Translations under genes and position numbers: made by a program
Part shown: one piece after another, positions 34,155 through 43,900 of the stretch
How positions within the stretch are numbered: position 1 is the stretch's first letter
How the letters are laid out: each line of letters begins with the position of its first letter
DNA from: Sphingopyxis sp. MSC1_008
GTDB lineage: Bacteria > Pseudomonadota > Alphaproteobacteria > Sphingomonadales > Sphingomonadaceae
Direction of reading: 5' to 3'
DNA length: 62,152 nucleotides
Assembly (NCBI RefSeq): GCF_023197165.1
Contig: NZ_JALPRD010000021.1
Location: 1 to 62,152 of the forward strand
The notes under the pieces: generated by a model
Told to the model about the DNA's origin: nothing
The model's input: only the letters and a program-made list of their open reading frames with translations
Databases searched by the model: none

Positions 34155-35006
34155 ATGCTGATCGCACAGATCACAGATATCCATATCGGGTTCGATCCGG
34201 ACAATCCGGCCGAATATAACCGCAAGCGCCTCGACGAGGTGCTCGACGTGCTGATCGAGGGCCCGAACCGGCCTGACCTGTTGCTCGCCACCGGCGACCT
34301 CACCGACCGCGGCGACGACGACAGCTATCGCCGCCTCGCCAATGCCTTCTCGCGCTGTCCCTTTCCCGTGTGGCCCAGCGTCGGCAATCACGACCTGCGC
34401 GACAATTTTCATGCACGCTTTCCGGGCTTCGACGACGGCAATGGTTTCGTTCAATACACGATCGACCTGCCCGAACTGCGGCTAGTGACGATCGACACGC
34501 TCGAGGAAGGGCGTCACGGCGGCGCCTTTTGCGAGCAGCGCGCGGCTTGGCTCGACGCCGAATTGGCGAAGGACAGCGCCAAGCCGACCTATATCGTCAT
34601 GCATCACCCACCCGTCGAAAGCGGGATCGAGTGGATGAACACCGACCCGGATGAGCCGTGGGTCGCGGTTTTTACCGATGTCGTTCGCCGCCACCCGCAG
34701 GTGCGCGGGCTGATCTGCGGCCACCTCCACCGCAGCGTCACCGTCGCATGGGAAGGCCGCACCGTTGCGATCTGCTCGTCGACCGCGCCACAAGTGTCGC
34801 TCGACCTGCGCCCGATCGACGAGAACAAGCCCGACGACCGGCCGATGATCGTCGCCGAGGATCCCGCCTATGCGCTCCACCGCTGGAATGGTCGCGAACT
34901 CGTCAGCTTCTACGACCATGCCGGCGCACACACGATGCTCGCCAAATATGACGAGCGGCTGCAACCGCTGGTGCGCGAGTTAAAGTCCGAGCGGCCGGGT
35001 CAGTAA
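34155..35006 (+). CDS. CpdA-like class III cyclic-nucleotide phosphodiesterase
   Basis: This 283-residue calcineurin-like metallophosphoesterase has the two-metal signature: DIHIG (D/H), GDLTDRG, GNHD, MHHPP and CGHLHR. The arrangement and size match class III phosphodiesterases such as CpdA that hydrolyse 3',5'-cAMP, but other phosphodiester substrates cannot be excluded. The start at 34155 follows GGGGAC. It lies 43 bp after the decahaem cytochrome gene, which is suggestive because the operon's reductase carries two cyclic-nucleotide domains. It ends overlapping the convergent dehydrogenase by 7 bp. Confidence 0.85.
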   Translation: MLIAQITDIHIGFDPDNPAEYNRKRLDEVLDVLIEGPNRPDLLLATGDLTDRGDDDSYRRLANAFSRCPFPVWPSVGNHDLRDNFHARFPGFDDGNGFVQYTIDLPELRLVTIDTLEEGRHGGAFCEQRAAWLDAELAKDSAKPTYIVMHHPPVESGIEWMNTDPDEPWVAVFTDVVRRHPQVRGLICGHLHRSVTVAWEGRTVAICSSTAPQVSLDLRPIDENKPDDRPMIVAEDPAYALHRWNGRELVSFYDHAGAHTMLAKYDERLQPLVRELKSERPGQ

Positions 35007-35944
35007 CCCAGCGTCAAATCGACCCGCGGCTCGACGGCCTCACCCTCCTTCCAGCGGTCCAGATTTTCGAGGAAACGCTGCGCCGAGCGGACGAACATCT
35101 TGTCCTGTGCGCGGCCCGACAGGTGCATCGTGATATGGGCATTGTCGAGGCTCCACAGCGGATCGTCCGCGGGGAGCGGTTCGGGCGTCGTGACGTCGAG
35201 GAAGGCCGACGCGATCTGCTGTTCGTTCAGTGCGGTAACCAGCGCGTCCTGATCGACGACGCTGCCGCGCGCGATGTTGATGAGCGTCGCGGTCGGCTTC
35301 ATCGCGGCGAGCTCCGCCGCGCCGATCATGCCGTCGGTTTCGGGAGTTGCTGGCACCGCGAGGATCGCCCAGTCGAACTGGCCGAGCTGCGCGCGCCACT
35401 GGTCGGGGGTCAGCGTATTCGGTCCCGGCGAGCGGCGGACGATCGTAACGTCGACTGCGAACGCCTTCAGCCGCTCCTCGATCAGCTTGCCGATCGCGCC
35501 ATAGCCGAGGAGCAACGCCTTCGACCCGAACAGCTCGACCTTGCCCGGCGAATCTATCAGCCATTCGCGGCGTTCCTGCGCGCGCACGACGTCGCGGTAA
35601 CCCTTGGCGACGGTGAGCATCCCCATCACGACATATTCGGCGATGGTGATCGCGTTGATCCCGGCGCCGTTGGTCAGCACGGTTTCGCGCTCGCGAAGCA
35701 GGTCCAACGGCATGCCGTCGACCCCGGCATAGATTGAATTGAGCCATTTGAGCCCGGTCGCCGCGGTGATGACCGCCGCCATATCCTTCTTGTCGTACAT
35801 GTCGAACCAGCCGATCTCGGCCTGCGGCGCGAGTTCGAGCGCCTCTTCCTTCGATGCGAAGAATTTGGGTTCGATCCAGTCGGGCAGCCGGTTTTCGACA
35901 AGTGGGCGGATCAGCCCCGAAAGGACGGTGATGGTCTTGGTCAT
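35000..35944 (-). CDS. D-2-hydroxyacid dehydrogenase (NAD(P)-dependent)
   Basis: This 314-residue enzyme of the D-isomer 2-hydroxyacid dehydrogenase family interconverts 2-oxo and 2-hydroxy acids. The Rossmann motif is LLGYGAIGKLIEERL. The catalytic set is Arg in NIARGSVVDQDAL, Glu in TTPEPLPADDPLW and His in HITMHLSG. It resembles glyoxylate/hydroxypyruvate reductases, but the substrate cannot be read from sequence. A small membrane-protein gene lies 7 bp upstream, probably in the same transcript. Confidence 0.9.
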   Translation of the reverse strand: MTKTITVLSGLIRPLVENRLPDWIEPKFFASKEEALELAPQAEIGWFDMYDKKDMAAVITAATGLKWLNSIYAGVDGMPLDLLRERETVLTNGAGINAITIAEYVVMGMLTVAKGYRDVVRAQERREWLIDSPGKVELFGSKALLLGYGAIGKLIEERLKAFAVDVTIVRRSPGPNTLTPDQWRAQLGQFDWAILAVPATPETDGMIGAAELAAMKPTATLINIARGSVVDQDALVTALNEQQIASAFLDVTTPEPLPADDPLWSLDNAHITMHLSGRAQDKMFVRSAQRFLENLDRWKEGEAVEPRVDLTLGY

Positions 35945-35951
35945 GATTTTC

Positions 35952-36308
35952 CTATTGCTGGAATGCGTGCCAGCCCGCCCAGGCCAGCGGGACGAGGCCG
36001 ATCAGGTCGACGAGGGCGATGGTGCCGAGCGCCGCGGGGCGTCCGTATGACTGGTAGAGAAAGAGGAAGCTGAGCATCGAGATCGCCGCGAGCAATGTTG
36101 CGAGCTTGCGGCCGCCGGGATCGAACGCCGCCCACACGCAGGCGACGAGCACCGCGAAGAACAGGGCTGCACGGTGATGCATCAGCAGGAAGAGCGGGCT
36201 GTCCGGCTGGATGCGATAGAGCCGCGTGATCAATGCCGGCCGGAACAGCGCCAGCGCCGGGATCAGGTGGACAAGGCCGACTAGCAGCCAGCAGATCAGT
36301 TGCGACAT
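35952..36308 (-). CDS. Small four-helix membrane protein, unknown
   Basis: This is a 118-residue hydrophobic protein with about four membrane segments (LICWLLVGLVHLIPALALF; AALFFAVLVACVWAAF; LATLLAAISMLSFLFLY; AALGTIALVDLIGLVPLAWAG). No motif or family was recognised. It lies between cysS and the hydroxyacid dehydrogenase on the same strand with short gaps (38 and 7 bp), so it is probably co-transcribed. Confidence 0.72.
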   Translation of the reverse strand: MSQLICWLLVGLVHLIPALALFRPALITRLYRIQPDSPLFLLMHHRAALFFAVLVACVWAAFDPGGRKLATLLAAISMLSFLFLYQSYGRPAALGTIALVDLIGLVPLAWAGWHAFQQ

Positions 36309-36346
36309 GCAACGAGGCTAGCAGCCCGCGGGCCTGCGACAAGCCT

Positions 36347-37876
36347 CTAATTGGCGACGGGTTGCCAGTCCCATCCGAGCGGGTCGCCGTCCATCACTTC
36401 GACCCCGGCCGCGACGAGTTCATCGCGCAGCGCATCGGATGCGGAAAAGTCCTTGGTCGCGCGGGCCTCCTTGCGGCGCGCGAGCGTGGCTTCGATTTCG
36501 CCCTCGCCGATCGTTGCGGTCTTGGGGCGGACGCGCAGGTCGGCGCGATCCATCTTCAGAATGTTGAGACCGAGTACTTCGTCAATAGTAGCGATCATCT
36601 CCCAACGATCTGTCAGCGAGATTGCAGAGTCGCCCAAAATTGCTTCGATGATTGGCAGTGCTTTTGGAGTGTTGAGATCGTCCGAAATTGCTGCTTCGAA
36701 CTCTTCGAGATATCCAAGAACAGAAAACCGGCTCCGCTCGCTCCGGGGAAGCGGTCTCGTCTCTTTCGAGGAAGGAGCCGGTTGACCAGTTTTCTCAAAT
36801 TCTTTCCAGCGTTGAACTTCGATCACCTTGAGCATGCGCTTCAGTCGCGTCAGTGCGGCACCAAGGCCATCCCAGCTGAACTCAAGCTCGCTGCGATAAT
36901 GCGCCTGCAGGCACATCAGGCGATAGGCGAGCGGGTGATACCCCTTGTCGATCAGCAGCTGGACGCGCAAAAACTCGCCGCTCGATTTCGACATCTTGCC
37001 GCTGCGGTCGACGAGGAAATTATTGTGCATCCAGATGAGCGCGCCGCTGGCGTCGCTGCAGCTGTGCGCCTGGTTCTGCGCGATCTCGTTCGGATGGTGG
37101 ATTTCGCGGTGATCGATGCCGCCGGTGTGGATGTCGAAGGGAAAGCCGAGCAAAGCTTCCGACATCACCGAGCACTCGAGGTGCCAGCCGGGGGCGCCGC
37201 GGCCCCACGGCGAATCCCATTCCATCTGGCGCGTCTCGCCCGCGGGCGTCTTGCGCCAGATCGCGAAGTCGGCCGGATGGCGCTTGCCGTCGACGGGGTC
37301 GATGCGGCTTTCGCCCTCGTCAGTGCCGTGGCGCGCGAGGCGGCCGTAATCGGCGACCGTCGTGGTGTCGAAATAGAGGCCGCCGTCGAGTTCGTAGCAA
37401 TGCTTGGCGGCGATCGTCTTTGCGAAATCGATCATCGCCGGGACATATTCGGTCGCGATCGACCAGTGCGCGGGCTGGCGGATATTGAGCGCCTTCACAT
37501 CGGCCCAATAGGCTTCGGTATAATGTTTCGCGATGTCCCAGATCGATTGGGCGCGCTCGGCCGCCGCCTTTTCCAGCTTGTCTTCGCCCGCATCGGCGTC
37601 GTCGGTCAGATGGCCGACGTCGGTGATGTTGATGACGTGGGTGAGCTTGTAACCCTTATACGACAGCGTGCGGCCGAGCGTGTCGGCAAAGACATAAGCG
37701 CGCATATTGCCAATGTGCGGATAATTATAGACCGTCGGTCCGCAGCTATAGACGCGCGCCTCCGGCGGGTTCGCCGGATCACCAGGAACGCCGGGGTGGA
37801 CGGGCTCGAAGATTTCGAGGCTGCGCGTCAGGCTGTTGAACAGCTTGAGCGGCACGGAAGCATGGGCGTCGGTCAT
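36347..37876 (-). CDS. cysS: Cysteinyl-tRNA synthetase with in-frame insertion
   Basis: CysS charges tRNA-Cys. It is a class I synthetase with the HIGH-type motif (GPTVYNYPHIGNM), zinc ligands (Cys in CGPTVY and in HLECSVM, plus distal His/Glu), and KMSKSSGEF. The product is about 509 residues, longer than the ~460 of E. coli. Much of the excess is an insert at about residues 355-390 after WKEFEKTG, encoded around an inverted repeat. The segment 36601-36720 is about 48 per cent G+C by hand count (57 of 120), whereas 37201-37260 is about 72 per cent. The gene looks mosaic. An in-frame ATG at 37888 is an alternative start. Confidence 0.93.
   Translation of the reverse strand: MTDAHASVPLKLFNSLTRSLEIFEPVHPGVPGDPANPPEARVYSCGPTVYNYPHIGNMRAYVFADTLGRTLSYKGYKLTHVINITDVGHLTDDADAGEDKLEKAAAERAQSIWDIAKHYTEAYWADVKALNIRQPAHWSIATEYVPAMIDFAKTIAAKHCYELDGGLYFDTTTVADYGRLARHGTDEGESRIDPVDGKRHPADFAIWRKTPAGETRQMEWDSPWGRGAPGWHLECSVMSEALLGFPFDIHTGGIDHREIHHPNEIAQNQAHSCSDASGALIWMHNNFLVDRSGKMSKSSGEFLRVQLLIDKGYHPLAYRLMCLQAHYRSELEFSWDGLGAALTRLKRMLKVIEVQRWKEFEKTGQPAPSSKETRPLPRSERSRFSVLGYLEEFEAAISDDLNTPKALPIIEAILGDSAISLTDRWEMIATIDEVLGLNILKMDRADLRVRPKTATIGEGEIEATLARRKEARATKDFSASDALRDELVAAGVEVMDGDPLGWDWQPVAN
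36726..36783. repeat. Palindromic insertion within cysS
   Basis: A 10-bp perfect inverted repeat (AACCGGCTCC at 36726-36735 and GGAGCCGGTT at 36774-36783) encloses 38 bp with weaker internal pairing. It is translated in frame as part of a Ser/Arg/Pro-rich insert (PAPSSKETRPLPRSERSR) absent from typical CysS. I infer a small mobile palindrome inserted into the gene, similar in style to the element in gspJ but of different sequence. Confidence 0.6.
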
Positions 37877-37925
37877 AACCGCGCCCATGCCTTGCTCCGC
37901 CCGCCGACGTCAACCAAAAGGCGGT

Positions 37926-40900
37926 TTACTGCGCCGGCGGCGTCCACAGATCGTCGTTGCCCGCGCCGGTCACCGGATCGTCGAGCAGCGGCTCGCCCGT
38001 CATCGGATCGATATCGCGCATCGTGATGAGCGATTGCGGGAGAGTATTGCCTTCGCCGCGCCCGTCGTCGTCGACCTCCTCGTCGATAATATCCTGGACC
38101 GGGAAACTATTCTCGAAGTCGAAGGTCACGGTCGTACAGGCGGTCGGACTGGCGATAAGGCAGCCGTTGAAGGTCGACCGGCGATCATAACTGCCGACGA
38201 CCGGCGCCGCGCCATTGATCGTCAGCAGCGGGATCGCATCGATTCCGGTAACCTGACCGCCCGCGCCAAGCTGCACCCCGTTAATGACGATGCGCGACGT
38301 CCCCTGCGTCCGTATGTCGAGCCCGCCGGCGCCGAAGGTAAGCCCGCGGCGCTGCGCGAAGTCGGTGCCCGCACCGCTGTTCTGGACATAGAGGCCGCCC
38401 GCGACATCGGCGCGGATACCGCGCGCGAACAGCGCCCCTTCGTCGAGGGTGACACCGTCATTCTCGCCGAGGCGCGCGTTGATCGCGTCGATCGTCGCCG
38501 CCGCGCCGACCGCGGTAATGGCGGCCTCGGTCGCGACGATGATGTCGTCCGATGCCATGTTGAGCTGCCCGCCCGGCGCGTTGTTCGCGCCGAGCAGGCG
38601 CACGCTGCCCCGGCCGAGGATGACCTCGAGCGCGTCGCCCGCGACGAGGTTGAGCGCGTTGGTGTCGGTCAGGCCCGTGAGCTGCACATTGCCGATCACG
38701 CGCATCTTGCCCGGGGTGCGGATCGTCAGCGCGCCATTGGCGCCGAGGTTGGTGTTCGATGCGCCGCCGGTCATCGTGAAGGTGTCGACGATGACGTCGG
38801 GCGGTGCGGCCGATCCAACCGAAAGGGGCCCCGCGCTCTGTACCTCGGGCGCGAAGATGTCGATCTGCGTGCCATAGAGGCGCGTCAGCTCATCGGCGTC
38901 GATATGATAGCCATTGGGCCCATTGGGTCCGGCGGTGCCCCCGACGAAGGTCTGGTTGTCGGTGTTGTTGTTGGCGACCGACAGTTGCTGGGTCACGCCC
39001 GCCGTGCCGACGCGGCCCGTCGGCGCAATGCTGATCCCCGCCGAGGCGAGCGAGATCGACTGGCCGGTGATGACGCCATTGATCCCGAGCGAGGCGCGCG
39101 CCGAGGCGGTGAGGTCGCCGGCAATGGTAACGGTATCGAGATTGAGGAAGCCGACCGAATTTTCGATGATGGCGTTCGCGGCGGTGAGGTTGCCGATGGT
39201 CATCGCCTCGCCCTGCGTGCCGAGGTCGGCGGTCCCGGCGACAGTTCCGGCGGCGACCGAGAAGTCGCCGCCCCCGCGGACATAGGCATCGCCGACGTCG
39301 GTCGTCAGCGTGGTGAAATGCATATTGCCGCCGCCTTCGATGCGGATCGCATTGGCGCTGGCGTCGATCATACCCGATGCGACGAGACTTCCGATCTGGA
39401 TATTACCGTCGCTGCTGTTGAGTGTCGTCGTGCCGAGAACATTGGCCTGGTCCGCGGCGACGCCGGTCGCGCCGGTGAGCGCGACATCCTGTCCCTCGAC
39501 CGACGTGATGCCGATCGCGGTCCCCGCGGTCAGCGTTGCATTGCCGAGCGCGCGGACGCCGCCGCCCGTGATACCCGCCGCCGAATTGACGACGACATCG
39601 CCGTCGGCGCTGAGCGTCGGGATCGCGGCGCCGCCCGTGTCGGTGAGCGCCGCCAGCGTCACGCCCTGCGCGGTGATCGTCGCATTGCGTCCCGCCGCCA
39701 CGGCGCCGGTCAGATTGGCGATGCCCGCCGCGTCGACCACCACGTCGCTGAAGGCATCGAGGCCCGCAAGCGTCGTCGCGCCGCCCTGCGTGCGGATACT
39801 GCTATCGCCGCCCGTGGTCCCGAGGCCGAGCGTCGTCGCGCCGTTGACCGCGATGCTGTTCGCGGCATTGAGCAGGATGTCGTCGCCCGCCGACAGCGTC
39901 GCCGCGTCGATCGCGCCGGCGGTCGAGGCCATCACGATGTCGGCGCCATTGATGCCTTGCGATCCTTCGCCGGTGCCGATGGTGAAGGTCGGGCTGCCCG
40001 AGGCGGCCGAAAAGTCGAGGATATGCGTGTCGGCCCCCGCGCCGGTGGTGCGGACGTTCAGCGCGTCGATATTGCCCGCGGCGCGGACGGTGATGTCGTC
40101 GCCACCCGTGACGTCGGTCAGGTTCGCCGTCGTTCCGGCGATGATGAGGATGTCCTCGCCCGCCGTGCCGCCATTGATCGACGCCGCGGCCCCGGCGTTG
40201 ACGCCGAACATGCGCGCCGCCGAGCTGTCGGTCAGCGCCGCATTGCCCGCGGCGATGACGAACAGATTGCCCTCCGCCGCGATACCGTTGCGGTCGACAT
40301 AACCGCCATTCGCCTCTGCCGAAGCATTGATATTGGCGCTCGAATTCAGGAAGACATTGCCGCCCGATATATAGGTGCCGGAAAGGTCGGCGGCCGAGAA
40401 GATCGAGATATTCCCGTCGACGTCGGCGCTATTCACCGAAACCGCACCGCCGGTGCCGAAGGCGAAGAAGGACGCCGCGCCCGTGACATTGCCGGTGAGC
40501 GCGATGCTGTTGGCGAAGAGGTTGATGTCGTCGCCGGCGGCGATCGACCCGCCGCTTATGCCTTCGGCGCCCGCCGCCGTTCCGTCCGCCGAAAGCCCGA
40601 CCGACAGGCCAGCGGTGATCGCGTTGAAGGCGATCGACTGGCCCTGGACCTGGACAAAGCCGCCCGCGGTCGAATTGCCGAGGTCGACCGCGCCGGGCGA
40701 GGTGATCGAGATGTCGCCGCCGGTGATGATCGAGTTGAGCCCGGTGCGGAAGCTGCCTGCGGTGGCGGTAAAGTCGTTCACCGCCTCGGCATGCTCGACG
40801 CTGGTGGCGCCAGGGCTGCTGAGCGTGATGTCGTTGCCGGCGAGGCGGTCGACGCCGATCGTGCCGGTGGGGCCGGTGACGGTCAGCGACAGCACATCGC

Positions 40901-43900
40901 CCGAACCGATCAGGCTTCCCGGCGCCGCGCTGATGCTGGTCGCCGCGGTGGCGATCAGGCTGTCGCTGGCGCGAAGCGTTGCCGCCGTACCTTCGCGGAC
41001 ATCGTGCCGGATGTCGATCTGGTCGCCCGCGGCAATCGTCAGGATACCGTCGACGTCGAACATGCCGTTCGACTGGGCATAGACGCCGACCGAACCGTCG
41101 GTGGTCAGCGTGACGTCGCCCTGGCTGGCGATCGTGCCGCTCGTTGGCGCGATAAAGATGCCCGTCAGCGCTTCGTCGGTGTCGTTGTTGGTCGGCGCGG
41201 CAACGCCCAGCGCCTGCGCGTCGAGGCCGGCGAGCGTGATATCGCCGCCTGCGCGGATTTCGATGCGTCCCGCGATATCGCCGTTTGCGGCAATGTTGGT
41301 CACGCCAAGGTCGATTTGACCGGGACCGGAGGCGCCGCCCGCCGTTTCGATCACGACGCGCCCGCCCGCAGTGCCGCTGAAACCGCCGTTCGCACCGTTC
41401 GCGCCGCCGCCCTGGCCAGCGCCGCCGATTCCGGCTTCGCCCGAGACGCCGCTCGCGGTGATGTCGATGCTCTCTCCGTTCGAACTGATCGTGCCGCCGG
41501 TCGCGATCAGGCGGACCGTGCCGCCGGTGCCGCCGCCGCCATTGCCGCCATTGCCCGCCTGATTGCCGGCACCGAAGATGCTGCCGCTCCCCGCACCGCC
41601 GATCCCGCCGCGTCCGACACTGCCGAGGACGACGCTGTCGCCGGCGACGAGGCCGAGCGTGACGGTCGCGCCTTCGTTGGCGGCCACTTCGATCGTACCG
41701 CCCTGACCATTCCCGCCGTTGCCGCCATCGGGCGCGATGGTCGGGAAGGAACCGAAAGAGAGGTCGCCGGCGCCGCCATTGCCGCCCGTGCCGCCGGTGA
41801 TGAAATTGGTTTCGAGCGCTGTCAGGCTGGCCCCTGCGCCCTCAGCGAGCATCCGCGACGTGCCGCCCTGACCGTTGCCGCCGTTGCCGCCCGCGCCATC
41901 GCGCCCGCCGGCGCCGTTGCCGCCGGTGCCGGTCGAATCGAGCGTGACGATGAGTTCGCCAGCGTCGAAGCCGGTGACGATCGCCTGCGCCGTGCCGCCG
42001 AAGCCGTCGCCGCCATTGCCGCCGACATTGTGGATGCCGCCCGCGCCGCCGGTGCCGAGCGCAACGCTGTTCGCGATCCCGATGCCGCTGATCGGCGTTT
42101 CGAGCGCGATCGTCGCGGTGCCGCCGCGCCCGGCGCCGCCGGTGCCGCCGACGCCGACCCCCGTCGCGCCGCCGCTGCTGCTCGAGAAGAAGCTGCTACC
42201 ACCCACACCGCCGATGCCCGATGCATTGGCGACCATGCCGCTGGCGGTCGTCGTGCCGCCGCGGACATTGATCGTCGCGTCGCCGCCGATGCCGTCGCCG
42301 CCCGCGCCGGGCGTGCCTGGAACGCCGCCGAAGCTTGAGAAATTGGAAAACTCGCCGCCGACGCCGCCATTGCCGATTGCGCTCGCCTGAATGACGCTCG
42401 CGCCGACCACCGCCGATCCTTCGATATTGATTGTCGCGGTGCCGCCGCGGCCCAGACCGCCAATCCCGCCGGGAAGGATGTTCGCGGGATCGAAATCGCT
42501 GCCGAATGAGCCCTCGCCGCCTTCGCCGTCGGCCGTCGCCTCGATGTCGGCGGCGACGATCGACCCGCCGAGCAGGTTGATCGTCGCGGTGCCGCCGAAG
42601 CCGGCGCCCGACTGGCCCTGCACGATGCCGCCAAAGCCATCGGCGCTGACGACCATGTCATTGATGTCCACCGCGCCGCCGGTCTGGGTGAAGGTCGCGG
42701 TGCCGCCGACGCCGAGACTGCTATCGCCGGCCCCGTTGCCGCCATAGCCGTTCGCCGAGACGTTGACCGACGCTGCGTCCAATGTCCCGCCCTGAATATC
42801 GAAGTCGATGTCGCCGCCCTGACCCATGCCCGATGTTTCGCGGGGAAGCCCGGGAGCGCTTTCGATGTCGACCTGGGTGCGGCCTTCCGCCGACGCCTCG
42901 AAGTCGCCGAGGTCGATGGCGCTGTTGTTCAGCGGCGAAGCCGCCACCTGAACGAGGATCGAGCCGCCGCGACCCGTCGAGATGCCGCCGCCGGCTGCCG
43001 TCGCGCCGCCCGAAACACCGCCGGCGATCAGATTCGCCCCGGCGCCCAGATCGATCGTGCCGGCATTGGCGATCAGCTGGATCGCGCCGCCCGTCGCGTT
43101 CGTGCCCGCCGCACTGACACCGGTTCGGGCTTCGACGTTGAATTCGTTCGGCGCATCGAGCGTCGAAACAATCTGTCCGCCGCCGCGTGCGATCAGGTCG
43201 ATCGTCCCGCCCTGCGCGGTGCCCCCCGTGCCGGTGACATTGACCGTGTTGCTGCTGACGTTGGCTTCGAAGACTTCGGCGCGGATGGTGCCGCCATCGG
43301 CGATGAAATCGACGTTGCCGCCGATTCCGTCACCCGCGCTTTGCCCGATCGTGTTCGACCTGCTGCCGCCCATTGCCTCGACAATCAGCCGGTTGCCGGT
43401 CGTGATCGTGCCGCCGGTGGTCGCGCTGACGGCGACATTGCCCCCGGTTCCCGCCCCGAAATTCTCGCCCGCGACCCCTATGCCGAACGCGATAAGGTTG
43501 ACACCATTGCTACTGTTGATCGTCGCGCCGCCTGTCGCGGCCAGCGTCACATTGTTCCCGCGGGCGTTGCCCGACTGCCCCGTTGTGCCGCTGGGGGTGA
43601 GGGCGATTCCCGCCTGTGCCGATGCGGCGAGTTCGATCGACGTAAATTGCGCGGTGACGCCGCCACCGGCCGTCAGGCTCGCGGTGCCGCCCAGCGCGTC
43701 GCCGCCGCGCAGGTTTTCGCTGCCGCTCGCATTGCCGCCACGACCGATCGCGCTCACCGTCAGCGTGCCTAGCGAAACGGTCGAAGTTGCATCGGCATTG
43801 ATCAGAACCTCTGCCGTGCCCCCCGTCCCGTTGCCGCCGTTGCCGCTGGTTCCGGTCGCGCCCAGTCCATTCGCTTCGACGGTCACCGCCGAAGCAGTGA

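Noticed and set aside
35941..36342. A 133-codon Pro/Arg/Ala-rich frame overlapping the small membrane protein
   Set aside because: Alternative frame of the same region; the 118-residue frame has clear membrane helices and good spacing to its neighbours.
37836..42338. A very long open frame (about 1500 codons) on the + strand opposite tpsA
   Set aside because: It mirrors the Gly/Ala-rich codons of tpsA, is Arg/Asp/Ala-rich with no recognisable domain, and has no start context. It is a high-GC antisense shadow.
41500..42800. Short tandem-looking GC repeats that might be a CRISPR array or DNA satellite
   Set aside because: The period is that of Gly-Gly-Asn codons, repeats are not exact, there are no unique spacers of constant size, and the tpsA frame runs through unbroken.
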